From: Hypholoma sublateritium FD-334 SS-4
Taxonomy: Eukaryota; Basidiomycota; Agaricomycetes; Agaricales; Strophariaceae
Direction: 5' to 3'
Length of the DNA: 64,000 nucleotides
Assembly: GCA_000827495.1 (NCBI GenBank)
Contig: KN817670.1
Location: 3,667-67,666, forward strand
Of this stretch, positions 43,017 to 54,880 are shown in pieces (the stretch's first letter is position 1; each line of letters starts with the position of its first letter). The position numbers were made by a program, and so were the translations under genes. Under the pieces are notes generated by a model that was not told the origin of the DNA, did not search any database, and saw only the letters and a program-made list of their open reading frames with translations.

Positions 43017-44641
43017 ATGGTAAATGTCCCATCTGTGGCACTTGGCCAACAAATCCCCATACATAGATTGGCTCGCGACATGCTCTGGGAAATATTCGGG
43101 CGATGCGACTCCTTGAACGGCGTTCGAAGCTCATCACAAGTTTGTCGGATATGGCGCGCAATCCTGCTCGAATCGCCATCTATCTGGGCGAGGTACGTCG
43201 ATATCGAGTCTCGACACACTAGACCAGAAATCCGATTCTTGGCGTGATCTCGTGCTCGAGAGGTCCGGGCGCGCGATGCTATCGGTGACAGGGACGCAGA
43301 TCCTGCGCTCGAAATCCCCTTCGCTCGACTTCCTTGCCACTCTTCTTGACGAGCACTGGGCGCGGATCCGGGACCTCAGTGTTATTATGACCCTTCCAGC
43401 GTTGGACGATGCGCGCGTATGGAATGCGTTCGGGAGCCCGGCGCCAGTCCTGCGGACGTTTTCGCGTACCCTATATCCCGCGCATCCTCTTGCGAAGGTG
43501 TCGGCCCCGTGGAATCTGCCGGCCGATTTCCATCTGTTTTCCAAGCACGCGCCGTGTCTCGTGGAGCTGCAGCTTCGTGCAGACTTTCCGGCTGTCAAGC
43601 TCGATGTTACAGCGCCGGCGGTTTTCACCAGAAATCTGACAAAGTTGAAGCTCACCCAAGCGTTTGTGTTGACGGACATCGACCTTCTCACTGAAATTCC
43701 CTTTGTAGAGAACCTCTGTCTCTCACTTGCGCGGTTCGTCAAGAGCCCTCTATCGGAGATAAACGTACTTCGACCTTCAGTGCCTAGATTGAAGTTAATC
43801 AAGTTGACGGATGCCGATCCTATTATATACTCCGCATTTTTAGAGTCTAGACCGCATAATTCCCTCTGCAGGCTGTGGATTATGCATTGTCCACCCCCTT
43901 GATGCGTGGGATATCCTGGCAGCGGACGAACCAAACTTGGAGGCGGAAGATCTTGCACATATGCCCCGCGTCGTCGAGCGCTATGCAAATTCCTACATCG
44001 AGCAGGAAGCTACACCACTTCTAAACATCCAACTGATAATTTCTGAGTGTGACTTCACGTTCAAAATCCCGGGACGGCATGGGTCTTTTGAGATTAGCGC
44101 AAGATACAAGCGTCGTGTATCCGATTCAAGACCCGATATCGTCCTGCTGCTCCTCGAGTCTCTTGTGACTATTGCGCTCCCCCAAAGCGTCACCACTATG
44201 CACTTGGATTTTCGTGGGGGGGACACCTTTGTGATCCACGCTCCCCCCTTACAAGCCTTCTGTTCAATGCGATCTATCACAGTACTCGAGACGTGCCCAG
44301 CCGGTCTTTTCTACCTCGGACAAGTCAAACAGCCCGGGTTTCCGTTCCCGCTCCTCGACACCTTTCTCCTGAAGAAAAATCCTAGTGGGCAGGATGGCAA
44401 CAGCCTGCAAGAGTGTATACACCCGTTCCTTGCGCACCGAGACCGTACGACGCCCGTCAAGGTCCTCAAACTTGACTTTGCCTTTGGGGAGCCGGCCGAT
44501 CTGCGCTTCTTGGACGCGCTAGCCGGGCTGAAAATTGTGGGTGGAATATACACGGAGTCGGGGCCATTCGAATATGTGTGTGGAAGTGGAGACGAGCAAC
44601 GACTTTGTTTCCTGGCGGACCCCGGTTCGAATGGACAGTGA
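43017..44641 (+). pseudogene. F-box gene broken by two 7-nt insertions
   Basis: Paralog of the intact gene at 50529-52169, colinear over its whole length: F-box (RDMLWEIFGRC...SQVCRIWRAILLESPSIW), then LDQKSDSW, LPSLARF-type leucine-rich blocks and C-terminal YVCGSGDEQRL. The frame is lost twice, near 43205-43215 and 43847-43857. Each site carries 7 extra bases compared with the intact paralog. Subtracting 14 gives 1611 bases, an exact multiple of three (536 aa). The first insertion already removes everything after the F-box region. It is either a recent pseudogene or contains sequence errors, although the identical form of the two insertions speaks against random error. Confidence 0.8.
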
Positions 44642-45434
44642 TACGAAGAGCTCTCGGGCGAACTTGCATAGTTGTGCATAATGACAGCAATAAACAGGTG
44701 CGGAGGCGCACCGACTTATTCTCGCTTTTATATGTACACTGTACCTGACAAAGGGGCATTGCGGACGGCTACAACGCAGACGCCATGGTTTGCTGACCAT
44801 ACCATCGCACACTGGCAACCACGGCAGTCATCTAGGCTAGTAGATATCATGATCATCATCCCATACTATGCTCCGGAAAGCTCAGGCGTTTGGGGCTGGA
44901 TGGTCGTGTCTGCTCCAGCTCACTGACAGTAAGTTGAACATATTATAAATATTATACACCGCCCACGGCATACTCGTGCTGCAGCAACGCTGCGAATCAG
45001 ACCAACAAGCATTCCACGGCACGGCGCGCTGCTGGAAATCACTGTCGTAGGTTCAACTTGTTCCATTGCAAGTAGCAAGAACTTAAGGCGTAGAGCGCCT
45101 TCCAGCCAGCGAGAACTTGACGGGCTTGGCACCTGAGGTACTTACATAGTACTTAAGTTCAACTTGTTGTCATGGCGCTGCGAGCGACCTTCCAAAGCTA
45201 AGGAAAAGAATAATTAATTACACGGAACACTTATAAATATTCAAGCTACAAGTACGATGGTTGGTATTCTTCAGAGTAATTTGTATCAAAAGAAGTATTT
45301 AAATAAAGATTTTGTGTATTCGCATACACAATCTTTAACCCAAGCCTTTAAGGGTTCATCTACAATAACAAAGCCCGCCCTTACCAATGGTGTGTCAGTA
45401 CTGTGAGGTACAGAGGCAATATTTTAATCGCAAC
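44642..45434. other. Intergenic, no supported gene
   Basis: Spacer after the F-box pseudogene with short inverted and direct repeats around AAGTTCAACTTGTT (near 45050 and 45150). No gene is supported. Confidence 0.45.
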
Positions 45435-46278
45435 TCACCAATATATTAGGACTCGGGCCCGGGAGAACGACTGGCCAGTATAGTAATCTAAATACGGCTC
45501 ACTGGCAGAAGTCGTGCTTTCCAGCCCTAACTTGCGCAAAACATCCCGCATATAGTAGAATATTGTATCTCCATAGGATGGAGCAAAGAGGGAGGCAATT
45601 AAATAAAACCAGAATGAATATACCATGTCTCCTAGTCCCAGAAACGCAAATGGTGGCGAATAAATTTTAATCAAGCCCATTTGTATACCCACTATATTAT
45701 TAGCTAGGTCTTGAAAGGGTCAAGATATGAGCCATTGCATTTTAGAGTTTGATTAGTTCACCTCAGGTCATGTTTAAAAGTAAATGGGAGACTCACACCA
45801 CACTAATATCATCACTATTATAACAAATAATCGGTCAGTCACGGCTTATGATTTAGACAGAGCTGGGGTATTCACAGAAAAATTTCCCTGCATCAGCTAT
45901 TAGGGAAAAACACATCACTAGAGTGATGCGATTCAGAAGCCCTCGCCATATGATTTTGATATGAGATTCTGGCCTGTAGTGGGTAGCGGTCGGGCTAAGA
46001 TATGACATCAGAGACATACCAGCTCCAGTATTCCCTTCGTTTTTAATTAATGGGTCCGCTGCAGTAGGGCTGGAGGGCGAGGCTTCAAGTTTGAGGTCTC
46101 CAGTGATAGATCCATGCACGGTAGAAACTGATTCCCTGCTCACTCGTCAGGTCAAATTCAAGGAAAGAAGTAGACGGAGCGATAATGTATACCGTGAGAT
46201 ACCAGTAGTGAGACTGGTTGAGCTGGGGAGTTCTGTGGATCTACCACTGGACGAGTGCGGTGGGATTGGGTTGGACAT
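45435..46278 (-). CDS. Small membrane protein of unknown family, copy A
   Basis: Exon 1 is 46193-46278 (MSNPIPPHSSSGRSTELPSSTSLT...), a 57-nt intron follows, and exon 2 starts at 46135 with RESVSTVHGSITGDLK. Further on come YLSPTATHYRPESHI and a hydrophobic stretch. The downstream block near 45435-45692 reads ASLFAPSYGDTIFYYMRDVLRKLGL...RARVLIYW. It is homologous to copy D near 62.6 kb. Middle exons and the 3' end could not be fixed, so the coordinates are approximate. Copies B (48.3-49.2 kb), C (53.9-54.8 kb) and D (61.9-62.8 kb) share the exon 1/exon 2 boundary at the same R|E codon. Function unknown. Confidence 0.5.
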
Positions 46279-48256
46279 CTATTGTGTGGATCGAGTTGCA
46301 AAAAAGACGACTGAATAGAGCAGGTAGATACAGGGTGATTAGAGGTCGAGAGCACTGTTCGATTCAGAACTTGACTTAAGCCTTTATAAAGCATGAAAAG
46401 CGACAGATTTCAGTAGTCTGATGGCATACTGATGGATATTGATATATTAATAGCCCACACTGACATGGAGGTCACTATGATTGGGTTCAACAATATGTCA
46501 TTTACAAGTGACTCGGCGGTGCAATGTGTGTGAGAGATACATGAATACAAAAAGGGCCATATGCCAGTATTATTCCAGAAAAAAAAGGTAATTGTCATTT
46601 ACATTACCCTTGGTAATGCGGTTTGTGCCTCCTCCGAAGTCCGTCTGGTGACTCTTTACTCTTTCGTAAGTTCGGTGATAGATTAAGAAGTTGGGTTTCT
46701 TGGGGTTTCCGTCGCTCAGTCCTTTGAAACCGGATCTCCAGGGCGCTTATGTATACCGATCCAGATTTGTTCAGGATCTCCAAGAATAGTGTCTAGTAGC
46801 CAAGGTTTATCGTTGACACGGGAATGGAAATATCCGTCCGTATCTATTTACATGTCGTGCAATGGCAACAAACTTTGTCAATTGTCCATCACCCCTTTCA
46901 GATTGCATTTAGTACCGAATTGGCCAGCTTGTGGGACCGCTCGCAAAGAAAGGTATCAATACTCGAGGGAATGACATCAACTCCTCGGCTGACGAATATG
47001 GAGTCTTCAGCTCTCCGGCTTGGCGCTAGTCCCGCGGCTCTGGGCGCCTGTGCCCTGGCAAGGGCGAAGCACTGCGACATGTGCATGCGCGCGATACGCT
47101 GGCGATACTATCACGCGCAACGGAATGCAAAAGTGATCTAGTAATGCAAAACGCACTCTACAGAGCGCAATTCTGGGTCGTTTTGCGAGATTATTTTAGA
47201 TTCCGGTGCACCTAGACGTGGCGCATAATCCCTCAAAATTTCATAAGCCCAATTGCCCTAGTCGCTCTACAACTGCTTCGTCTATCCCTAAAAATACACT
47301 TTTATATTAACATTCCTTACTGTTTTGTTATTTCTGCCTCTTGCCACCCACAGAAATTTTTTAAAAATTTCCAGCATGTATAAATACTGCACATTTGCTT
47401 GTACCTTGACTTATAGACTCCCAGCTGTATGAATGCAAGTGGAAAACGGTTGCGTGACATAGATCGTGACTCTAGTCTCGCTGCCTGGGGTGTGACAGAT
47501 CTGTGACAACATGCATATCTTCATCTTATCTACCTTCCTGTTTATTAATCACACATGTAAGAGGAGTTAAAATTGTATGGGTCAATAGGTACTATGTAGT
47601 TAAGGGTCTGGTAAAAATCTCAGAGCAATTGCATGCTTTAACATGGTGGAAACACCAAAGTGGCAAGAATATTGATCTGAAAAGTGTATTTTTAGGAATA
47701 GACAAAGCAGTTGTAGAGCGACTAGGGCAATTGGGCTTATGAAATTTGGAGGGATTATGAGCCACGTCTAGGTGCACCGGAATCTGAAATAACCTCGCAA
47801 AACGACCCAGAATTGCGCTCTGTAGAGTGCGTTTTGCATTACTAGATCACTTTGCATTCCGTTGCGCGTGATAGTACCAAGCGCGCAGTAGGCCTCTATC
47901 ACCTTCATCTTCGACTTGCAAGCTGGAGTGGCCAGCAGCCAGCTGCGTTCCGGTCTCATAGACTATTTTCTCGTTCCTCTCTTGCGTCCGTTTTTTGTCC
48001 GTTTTAGCAGTCCTCGTCGCACCAAATAATTTCGCCGTGACTAGCATGATTATGTATACATATGTACAACGCTTGCGCAGGTATTCGCGCACCACCATCA
48101 ATAAATCTTGTTGTCCGGGGAATTATGTCTGCAATTTTCAAAGCCGCTGGTATACGTCGAAACTTGATCCACCAACATAGGCCACAAGACCAAAATAGCC
48201 CTTGCAGAAGCTTGTCAACACTGCGAGGTACATGGCGACAATATTTTGATTGCAGC
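46279..48256. other. Repeat-rich intergenic region
   Basis: Contains promoter sequence of copy A and a long foldback element at 47106-47876 listed separately. No gene is supported. Short frames near 46824-47141 overlap the edge of the foldback. Confidence 0.5.
47106..47876. mobile_element. Long-arm foldback element
   Basis: The arms at 47106-47303 and about 47680-47876 are nearly identical inverted copies of about 197 bp, starting TACTATCACGCGCAACGG and ending CCTAAAAATACACTTTT. The inner 376 bp have no coding content. If the outer TA is a target duplication, the element is 47108-47874, which would fit a Tc1/mariner-type or related foldback transposon. The high arm identity suggests a young insertion. 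Confidence 0.7.
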
Positions 48257-49179
48257 TCACCAAGACAATGACACCCAATACCACCAACCAAAGAAATACA
48301 AGTTCGCGTCCGAGGGGTTTGTGCTGCCCACTCCGGAAGAGCACAAGATATCCCGCGTTTTCCGGGCGAGAATGTTCAAATAGTGGAGTAATATCAATCC
48401 GACATGCGGACAAAAGAGGGACATGATCGAATAAAAAAATAATGAGTATGCTGAATATCCCAGTACCGAGTATTCCAGTCCTGGAAACTGTGGCCGCAAT
48501 AGATCGTGGACAGTAGCCCCTGAGATCAGTATTAGCCTACCTCCAATCCCTGAAAGGACACGAAGAATTTGATTAGTTCGCCTTGGCCGCGGCAGTGAAC
48601 GAGCGACTCACACCCAACTGTGTAATGCCAGTCACACATACTTGGTCAGTTACCGGTCATGGTTTACGATTTAGACAGATACTTACATAAAAATGCCTCT
48701 GCATCAGCTATGGATAATGGGATGTTTCTTTTCAGCTGTTCGCTGTGTTGGAGAACCGCAGAGTCAGAAAAGACACTCTGAATAGCAGCTAATAAACGTA
48801 CATCAGAGCCGTCAAGGCGCCTATTGGAAGGGAAAATATTTCGAAGACCGTCTGCCATATGCCTCTGATCCCATATTCTGGCCTGGAGTGTGCACTGGTC
48901 GGGAGATACGATGGCAAAGATATGCTTGGTCCAGTATTTGCATCAGTTTTGATTAATAGGTCCTTTTCAGTCTCATCAGGGTCCGAGGCTTTTCCGTCTT
49001 CAGTGACAGAGCCAGACATGCCAGAAGCTGGTTCCCTGTCCACGGATTAGATGATTTCCAGACAGTGGGTGGACGGCGTCGTGTACATACCGCGAGACGT
49101 TAGTGAGATTAATTGGGCTCGGAACTGCTGTCGATTTCCCACTAAACGTGGGCAGTGGGATTAGGAAGGTGGTCGACAT
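48257..49179 (-). CDS. Small membrane protein of unknown family, copy B
   Basis: Exon 1 is 49091-49179 (MSTTFLIPLPTFSGKSTAVP...), followed by a 55-nt intron; exon 2 starts at 49035 with REPASGMSGSVTEDGK and continues KDLLIKTD...LPSYLPTSAHSRPEYGI. The 3' part near 48257-48499 reads RPQFPGLEYSVLGYSAYSLFFYSIMSLFCP, matching RPQFPGLGVPASLL in copy D. Exact middle exons are uncertain. Hydrophobic segments predict several membrane passes. Function unknown. Confidence 0.5.
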
Positions 49180-50528
49180 CTATTATGTGGAATGAATTGA
49201 GGAAACGAGGACTGAGAAACGTGGGTGCCAGACACACAGGAAAATAAAGGTGGATAGCGTTGTTTGACTCGACACTTGACTCAACGCTTTATATAGTAGT
49301 AAAAATAGGGCTTACTTATTCGAAACAACAAGCTGCAACAATCTGATGGCATGTTTGATTTAGCACCGTCGGCGTGGGGGCCAGTATGACTGGGTTCAAA
49401 ATATTTGTAGGTGATGACTTCGTGCACTATGCGTTTGAGATGAAAGGATACAAAAAGAGACCCGTACCAGTATTATACCCGTGATAAAGCAGGCCAAGTG
49501 ATTGTCATTTCCACCACCCTCGATAGGTTGGTGTGTGTGTCCTCTAAAATTCCGTGCGGTATTTACAAGCTCAGAATTCGGCGGCGAATTATGATTCTAT
49601 TTTGAAACCACTGACATCCAAGGCCCGGGTATCTTGTCAACACAGGGAGGGAAATAACCGGCCGTATCTATGTGTATGACACCCGCAACACCAACCTGCA
49701 ACCCGAGATGGGGCGCATGAAGCCTAATGTATTCATATCCATTTCTCAGGACGCCGGAGGCAGCTCATAGCTTGGCTTAATCGTCTACTAAAAGTATGTT
49801 TATCACTCAAGCATTTAGCTTGTAATCATTGAACGAACCGCATAGCTTTGGGATCACTTGTCGCTTGCCCGTCATGTTCGACTTTTATTCAATCCTAAAT
49901 AAAGGCTCGTCTGGCGAACACACTTTTTGACCTTTTATACCACTGTATATGGTGCCAGCGAGGTGAGGGTCCCGCGGGTCTGCTGGGTGCTGGAGAGCGC
50001 GCCATTGGCAGCGCGAAACACCCTGGAATGAGCACGTACGCTGGCGATGCCTGTGCGCAGCAGACCGTCTTCACCTTCTACTTCGTGCTCCAAAACATAC
50101 TCACTGGCCTGCGATGCGAGGACTACACAAAGTTACTTATGCTACTTACGTCGCACCTTTGTGTTGCCTTTGTGCGCTCACTGGCGTGCGTGCGTCGTGA
50201 CCCGGGCCGGTGCGTGGGACTTGTGAGCGCCTCCTGATTTTTATCGAAAATCATTCAAGCTACTAGCTTCCTCCACCTCTTCCCTAAAGCCCCTCCATTT
50301 GATTTGACACGTCCCCTGACGTTTGCGGCACTCTTTTCACCCGTTCAATCCCCAAGGCCGGAGTCGGCCACAGTACAAGGGGCCAACATCTACCAACCTC
50401 CACAAGCTGGCCTCGGAGGCGGGCTAAGAATGGGTGATCTTGCTGATGCAGTACCTATTTGTGAGTCTCGATATCGGCGGCTGGCTCGGACGCCATCTGA
50501 CAGATCCACAGTGCCCAGCGCTCCAGCA
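49180..50528. other. Intergenic region and 5' leader of the F-box gene
   Basis: Spacer with no supported gene. The last part is probably the 5' UTR of the F-box gene, including an intron from a GTGAGT at about 50461 to an AG at about 50511. This position corresponds to a similar GTGAGT...AG leader intron before the 43-kb paralog. Confidence 0.45.
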
Positions 50529-52169
50529 ATGCACACGGGCCCACCTGCCGCACTCGAACGACACGCGCCCCCGCCGGAACTGAACCGCGACATCCTCGGC
50601 GTGATTTTCGAGCACTGCGACCACCTGGGTGTCGTTCGCGACCTCTCGCAGGTCTGCTGGGGCTGGCGCGACCATCTGCTCAAGTCGCCGTCTGTGTGGG
50701 CGCGTGCGTTCGACCTCGAGATGCTGGACCAGAAGTCCGACGCCTGGCGCGCCCTCGTGCTCCAGCGGACCGGGCACGAGCTGCTGTCCGTGCGGAGGAG
50801 GCGGCCGGTGCTCTGGGACACCCCTTCGCGTCCGTTTCTTGCGGATCTTCTGTACCGGCACTGGGCGCGCATCCGCGACGTGGACCTCGTCGTGACCCCG
50901 GAGGCGCTGGACGACCCGCGCATGTGGGGCGCGCTGCGCCGCCCGGCGCCGGCGCTGCGGACGTTTTCGTGCGCGCTGCTCGGGATCCCCGGGCTCGCGC
51001 ACCCGGATGTGCTGCTGCACATGCCCAACCGGCCGCGCGGCAACTTCGTGCTGTTCGCCAACTACGCGCCGGCGCTGATGGAGCTGCGGCTGGTGGCCCA
51101 CTTTCCGGCGCTCAGCCTCAGTGCGGCCGCGTCGCGGACGCTGTTGGGCAGTACCGGCAATCTGCGGCGCTTGGTGCTCGCGCGGACCGTCAGGATGTCG
51201 GACGTCGATCTGCTCACGGCGTGCATGCAGCTGCCCTGTATCGAGACGCTGACTCTCTCGCTTGCGCGGTTTAAGAGGAGCCCCCCGTCGCACACAGACG
51301 CGCTTCGCCCGCTGGTCCCCAGATTGAAGTTGATCGAGCTCACGGAGATCAACCCTTGCATATATTCCGCATTTCTGGACCACATAGTCCCCGCTGCAGA
51401 CTGTGCGCTGTCTATTGCTCACCCCCTTGTCTCCTGGAGCGAAAGTGCAGCCGACAGCTCAAGCTTGGAGGCGCAGGATGTTGGACACATGGGCTGCGTC
51501 GCGGGGCACTATGCGTATTCCTACATCGAGCACGCAGGGGTGCCGCTCGACACCATCCAACTGACGATCGCGCGGCAAGAATTCGTGTTCGAAATCCCCG
51601 GAGGGCACGGGTGCCAGTTCCGGATCGCGGCAGAGCAGAAGCGGCGCGAGAACGACGAGGACGACGAGGACGTGCCGGACTTCCTCGCCCCGCTCGTCGC
51701 GTCGCTCCTGGGCGCGCCGCTCCCCCCGTGCATCACCACCCTGAAAATGGAATTCCGCCGTGCGGACAACTTCCTGTGCCGCGCGCCGCCGCTGCAGGCC
51801 CTCGCGTCCATGGGCGCGATCACCGTGCTGGACACGTACTCGTTCTACCTCGCCCACCTGCACCGCGGGCAGCTCGAGCAACCCGCGCTGCCGCTCCCGG
51901 CGCTCGCCACCCTCGTGCTGCGGGATCGTGCCCTCGACGCGGGCGCACTGCAGGAGGGCATGCTGCCGTTCCTCGTGCACCGGTTCTACGCGGCGCCCGT
52001 CGCGGTGCTCGAGTTTGCGAGCGCCGTTGATGCGCCGTGCGATCTGCGCTTCTTGGATGTGCTCACTGGGCTGAAGGTTGTGTGGACGGTCGCTGGGCGG
52101 CTGCGCCCGCTTGAGTACGTGTGCGGGAGCGGAGACACGGCGCAGCTGTGGTTCGCGGGCGGGCCATAG
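50529..52169 (+). CDS. F-box protein, intact paralog of the 43-kb pseudogene
   Basis: Single coding exon, 546 aa from ATG 50529. This start is chosen over in-frame upstream codons because the sequence before it (GCTCCAGC) and a leader intron match the 43-kb paralog. The F-box spans residues about 15-65 (ELNRDILGVIFEHC...LSQVCWGWRDHLLKSPSVW). The body is leucine-rich, with LSLARFKRSPPS and IPGGHGCQFRI blocks shared with the paralog, and ends in EYVCGSGDTAQLWF. It should be an SCF ubiquitin-ligase adaptor with unknown substrate. Codon use is much more GC-rich than in the 4188-5759 family member. A transposon-like element begins 62 bp after the stop. Confidence 0.85.
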   Translation: MHTGPPAALERHAPPPELNRDILGVIFEHCDHLGVVRDLSQVCWGWRDHLLKSPSVWARAFDLEMLDQKSDAWRALVLQRTGHELLSVRRRRPVLWDTPSRPFLADLLYRHWARIRDVDLVVTPEALDDPRMWGALRRPAPALRTFSCALLGIPGLAHPDVLLHMPNRPRGNFVLFANYAPALMELRLVAHFPALSLSAAASRTLLGSTGNLRRLVLARTVRMSDVDLLTACMQLPCIETLTLSLARFKRSPPSHTDALRPLVPRLKLIELTEINPCIYSAFLDHIVPAADCALSIAHPLVSWSESAADSSSLEAQDVGHMGCVAGHYAYSYIEHAGVPLDTIQLTIARQEFVFEIPGGHGCQFRIAAEQKRRENDEDDEDVPDFLAPLVASLLGAPLPPCITTLKMEFRRADNFLCRAPPLQALASMGAITVLDTYSFYLAHLHRGQLEQPALPLPALATLVLRDRALDAGALQEGMLPFLVHRFYAAPVAVLEFASAVDAPCDLRFLDVLTGLKVVWTVAGRLRPLEYVCGSGDTAQLWFAGGP

Positions 52170-52224
52170 TTGTGATGCGCAGAGAGATAAAGACTTGTAT
52201 GGGAGTGCGGCAGGGCAAAAGGAC

Positions 52225-53204
52225 GGCGACGTATGAGTGTCCGTTTGCACATTTAATAAGCCCGTGTAGTTATCAAACTTAGATACCTTGGGCATCAAAA
52301 AGTTGTGATTCATAGTGAGCGCGAATACATAACGGACGTGAAAATGTGGTCCGGGATTATAAAATCACGGTCCGCAATTGGGGGTTAGAGGGCGGGACTG
52401 TCAATTTGGGGTCCGGGATTGGAAGCTGAAGGGCGTGAATGTATATTTTTGGTCCGGGAATGAAAAAAAAGAGTCAAGGTAATTAAATTGAGGGGCGTGA
52501 ATGTAAATATGTGGTCCGGGATTGAAAGAGTGAGCAAGAATATCTATGACTGACAAGCGCAGAGGCAAGGGTACTATTTATTTGCCGAAAGAAAATACTC
52601 GGCACGTTCGGCATTTTCGGCACAGCGTGTTTAAATTTAGCATCTGGTGAGAGCGCACCAGCGAGCGCACTCTTCGCAGACCACGTACGATGCATGTTGG
52701 GCACGCTAACAACGCGCAAAAGAGAACTTCAATAATGGATGAGCTCTCACATTTCTTTCACGATTATTGGTTCCCGTTTCGTTCCAAAGAATGCTTATAA
52801 TAGGAGGTCTATATTTAGAATGATCGTGCCGAGAATGCCGAAATTTTGTCCTCGGACAAGTTTTGTACGGTATCTATGCAGGCATTGTGTATTCAATCCC
52901 GGACCAAAATTTCATGTTTATATACACTCCCGGAACCTCCTTTTTGATGACTCTTACTACTTTTTGAAATCCCGGACCAAAAACTAGTATTCGCGCCCTT
53001 CAAGTTTCACTCTCGGGCCACAATTTGGGATTCTCGCCCTCCCACATTCAATTGCGGACCACGGTTTTATCATCCCGGACCACATTTCCATGTTTTCCAG
53101 GTACATGCGCTCAATTCAGACGATCATTTCTAAATTTCTCGGGCCTGTAAGTTTAACATCTACCCGGGCTTATTAAATGTGCAAACGGACACTCATAGGC
53201 GACG
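52225..53204. mobile_element. TATG-type TIR element 1 (non-autonomous)
   Basis: Element 52232-53197 (966 bp) has 38-bp inverted ends, one mismatch, starting TATGAGTGTCCGTTTGCACA. It is flanked by GGCGACG at 52225-52231 and 53198-53204. Inside, GTCCGGGATT-type units are repeated in opposite orientation in the two halves, so the whole element is a loose inverted repeat. No transposase frame is seen. The first 24 bases match the element at 59918-60868 at 18 positions, with TTTGCACATTTA in the same place. Confidence 0.8.
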
Positions 53205-53922
53205 CGCTGTGGGCGTGCGGGTGTACACTACCCATGAATGTAAGTCGCCAAAATCTACACAGCCCAATTTCTCGTCTCAGTAATAGGTTGTGCACTTTAT
53301 GTACATACTAAATAAATGTTAGACGGAAGATATTAAATGTCCAACGTATCACTATATCACTTGTCATGTGCACCACTGTGCACTTCCCTAATGTATAAGC
53401 GACGCTCAATCTTGCTCACTGCACTAGGACTCGTTTTGCTCAGATGACTAGGGCGATGCCCTTGCTAAGTATGCCCAGCCTCCACGAGTCCGGCAATAAT
53501 ACTTCGACGCCGCCCACGCGCAGTTCTCTCGCTCTTCAGTTCTTCATTCTCATAGTTCTAAATCTTTCATTCCTGTTTGTGATGCTTTATGAGCACGTTG
53601 TAAAGTTTCAAGAAATTTGCCATAAACTCTGCACATTTTATTGTCGTGTATACTTAAGGATTAGGACACTACAGAGCTGCAATACAAAATACAAATTCAC
53701 GGAGCGACGGCCCCGCCCCGTGTTCCTGTCGGAGCTCAAGCACGGACGCCCCAACCCTGGCAGCTATTAAGTAGTTCTTGTTCGTTCGGAGCATCGCGAG
53801 AGACGAGAGTGGACCAACTCTGCCTGGAATCTGGATGCCAGCGCATCAGAAATTCCGCCCGACTAGTACCTTTTTCACCGTCCATCGTGTCAGCACTGGT
53901 GGTGCGGGAGTCTAATCGTAAC
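53205..53922. other. Intergenic, no supported gene
   Basis: A plus-strand frame at 53444-53770 contains one hydrophobic run (LQFFILIVLNLSFLFVMLY) but nothing else supports a gene. Confidence 0.4.
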
Positions 53923-54880
53923 TCACCAAATGTCTACTGGCCCGACCGGCCTAGGAGGCGGCGGGAAGGCGGAGAAGATCCCGCCCTTCAGCAACTCGCG
54001 CATAGAGAGCCGCATTTTTGTGGAGGGCTTGGTATACTGGAGTCCAAACGCAAAGAGCAGGCCGGCGACGTTGCTCATGATTCCGTGGAAAATGATTAAA
54101 CAGAACTGAATTCCAAAATATTGCAGCTTTTCGTTACTGCTCAACATCAGTGAGATTTGCATGGCAATTGCTGGCCCCATCGTAACAGCTGCATGGTAAA
54201 ATGGCAGCATCGTATTTTAGAGCTGGTTAGTTCATATCGGCCGCAGCAAATGGGGAACTTACACACTGTTATCCCTGTTGCCAGCAACAAATAAATACTC
54301 AATTAGCATTCTCTTAATGATTAGAAAAATACGTACAGAAGTATAGCACTCCTCCAATTATAAACAAAACCAGTTTCCATGCGCGACAAACCTCTTGCTT
54401 TCGGTTGACTTGGAAGAACCAGGCCCACGCGGTGTTGCTTTCAGTTTCCATTGTAGACACCCATAATGCTCTAGATGGGACCGTCAGATTCATCATCGAC
54501 TCGCTGACCAGCAGCCGATCAACATACATCACACCCCAGACAACACCCAATATTATGTCAAACACGTTGGAAATTACCGCGTTGCCTCGAAAACTCGCAA
54601 CCGACTTGGCTACGCCAAACACGACGAGAACCGCGGTATTCAGGAGCCTCCACCACGTAACTTTGATCCCAGGCTCTGGTGGGGCACGGACTGCAAGTTG
54701 CGTGCGTGATCCAGACGCGACGGACGCTGGTTCCCTGTGTACTTGTGAGCAAGATCGGCGCGATGGGCAGAAGGATATATACCGTGATATTCGAGTTTGA
54801 TAAATCGGTCGGGGGACTGCTAAGGAGCTGGCCGGGACTGCATTGGCAGCGGGAGTCTCTGTCCTAGAGACTCTGATGGT
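53923..54880 (-). CDS. Small membrane protein of unknown family, copy C
   Basis: The conserved R|E exon junction is present: exon 1 ends at 54783, a 48-nt intron follows, and exon 2 starts at 54734 with REPASVASGSR. Then come LLNTAVLVVFGVAKSVASF, ILGVVWGVMYVDRLL and VLFIIGGVLYFCTYF. The 3' block near 53923-54210 (AMQISLMLSSNEKLQYFGIQFCLIIFHGIMSNVAGLLF) is strongly hydrophobic. The true start, within about 54784-54880, is not clear. Most diverged of the four copies. Confidence 0.45.

Noticed and set aside
43187..43225. An intron to explain the first F-box frameshift (GTACGT near 43192)
   Set aside because: The next AG sites give 30-35 nt, below any workable intron size here, and splicing would remove residues conserved in the intact paralog. 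A 7-nt insertion explains it exactly.
53444..53770. 108-codon frame with one hydrophobic segment
   Set aside because: No family, paralog, promoter or splice evidence, and it lies beside a transposon. A single hydrophobic run is not enough.
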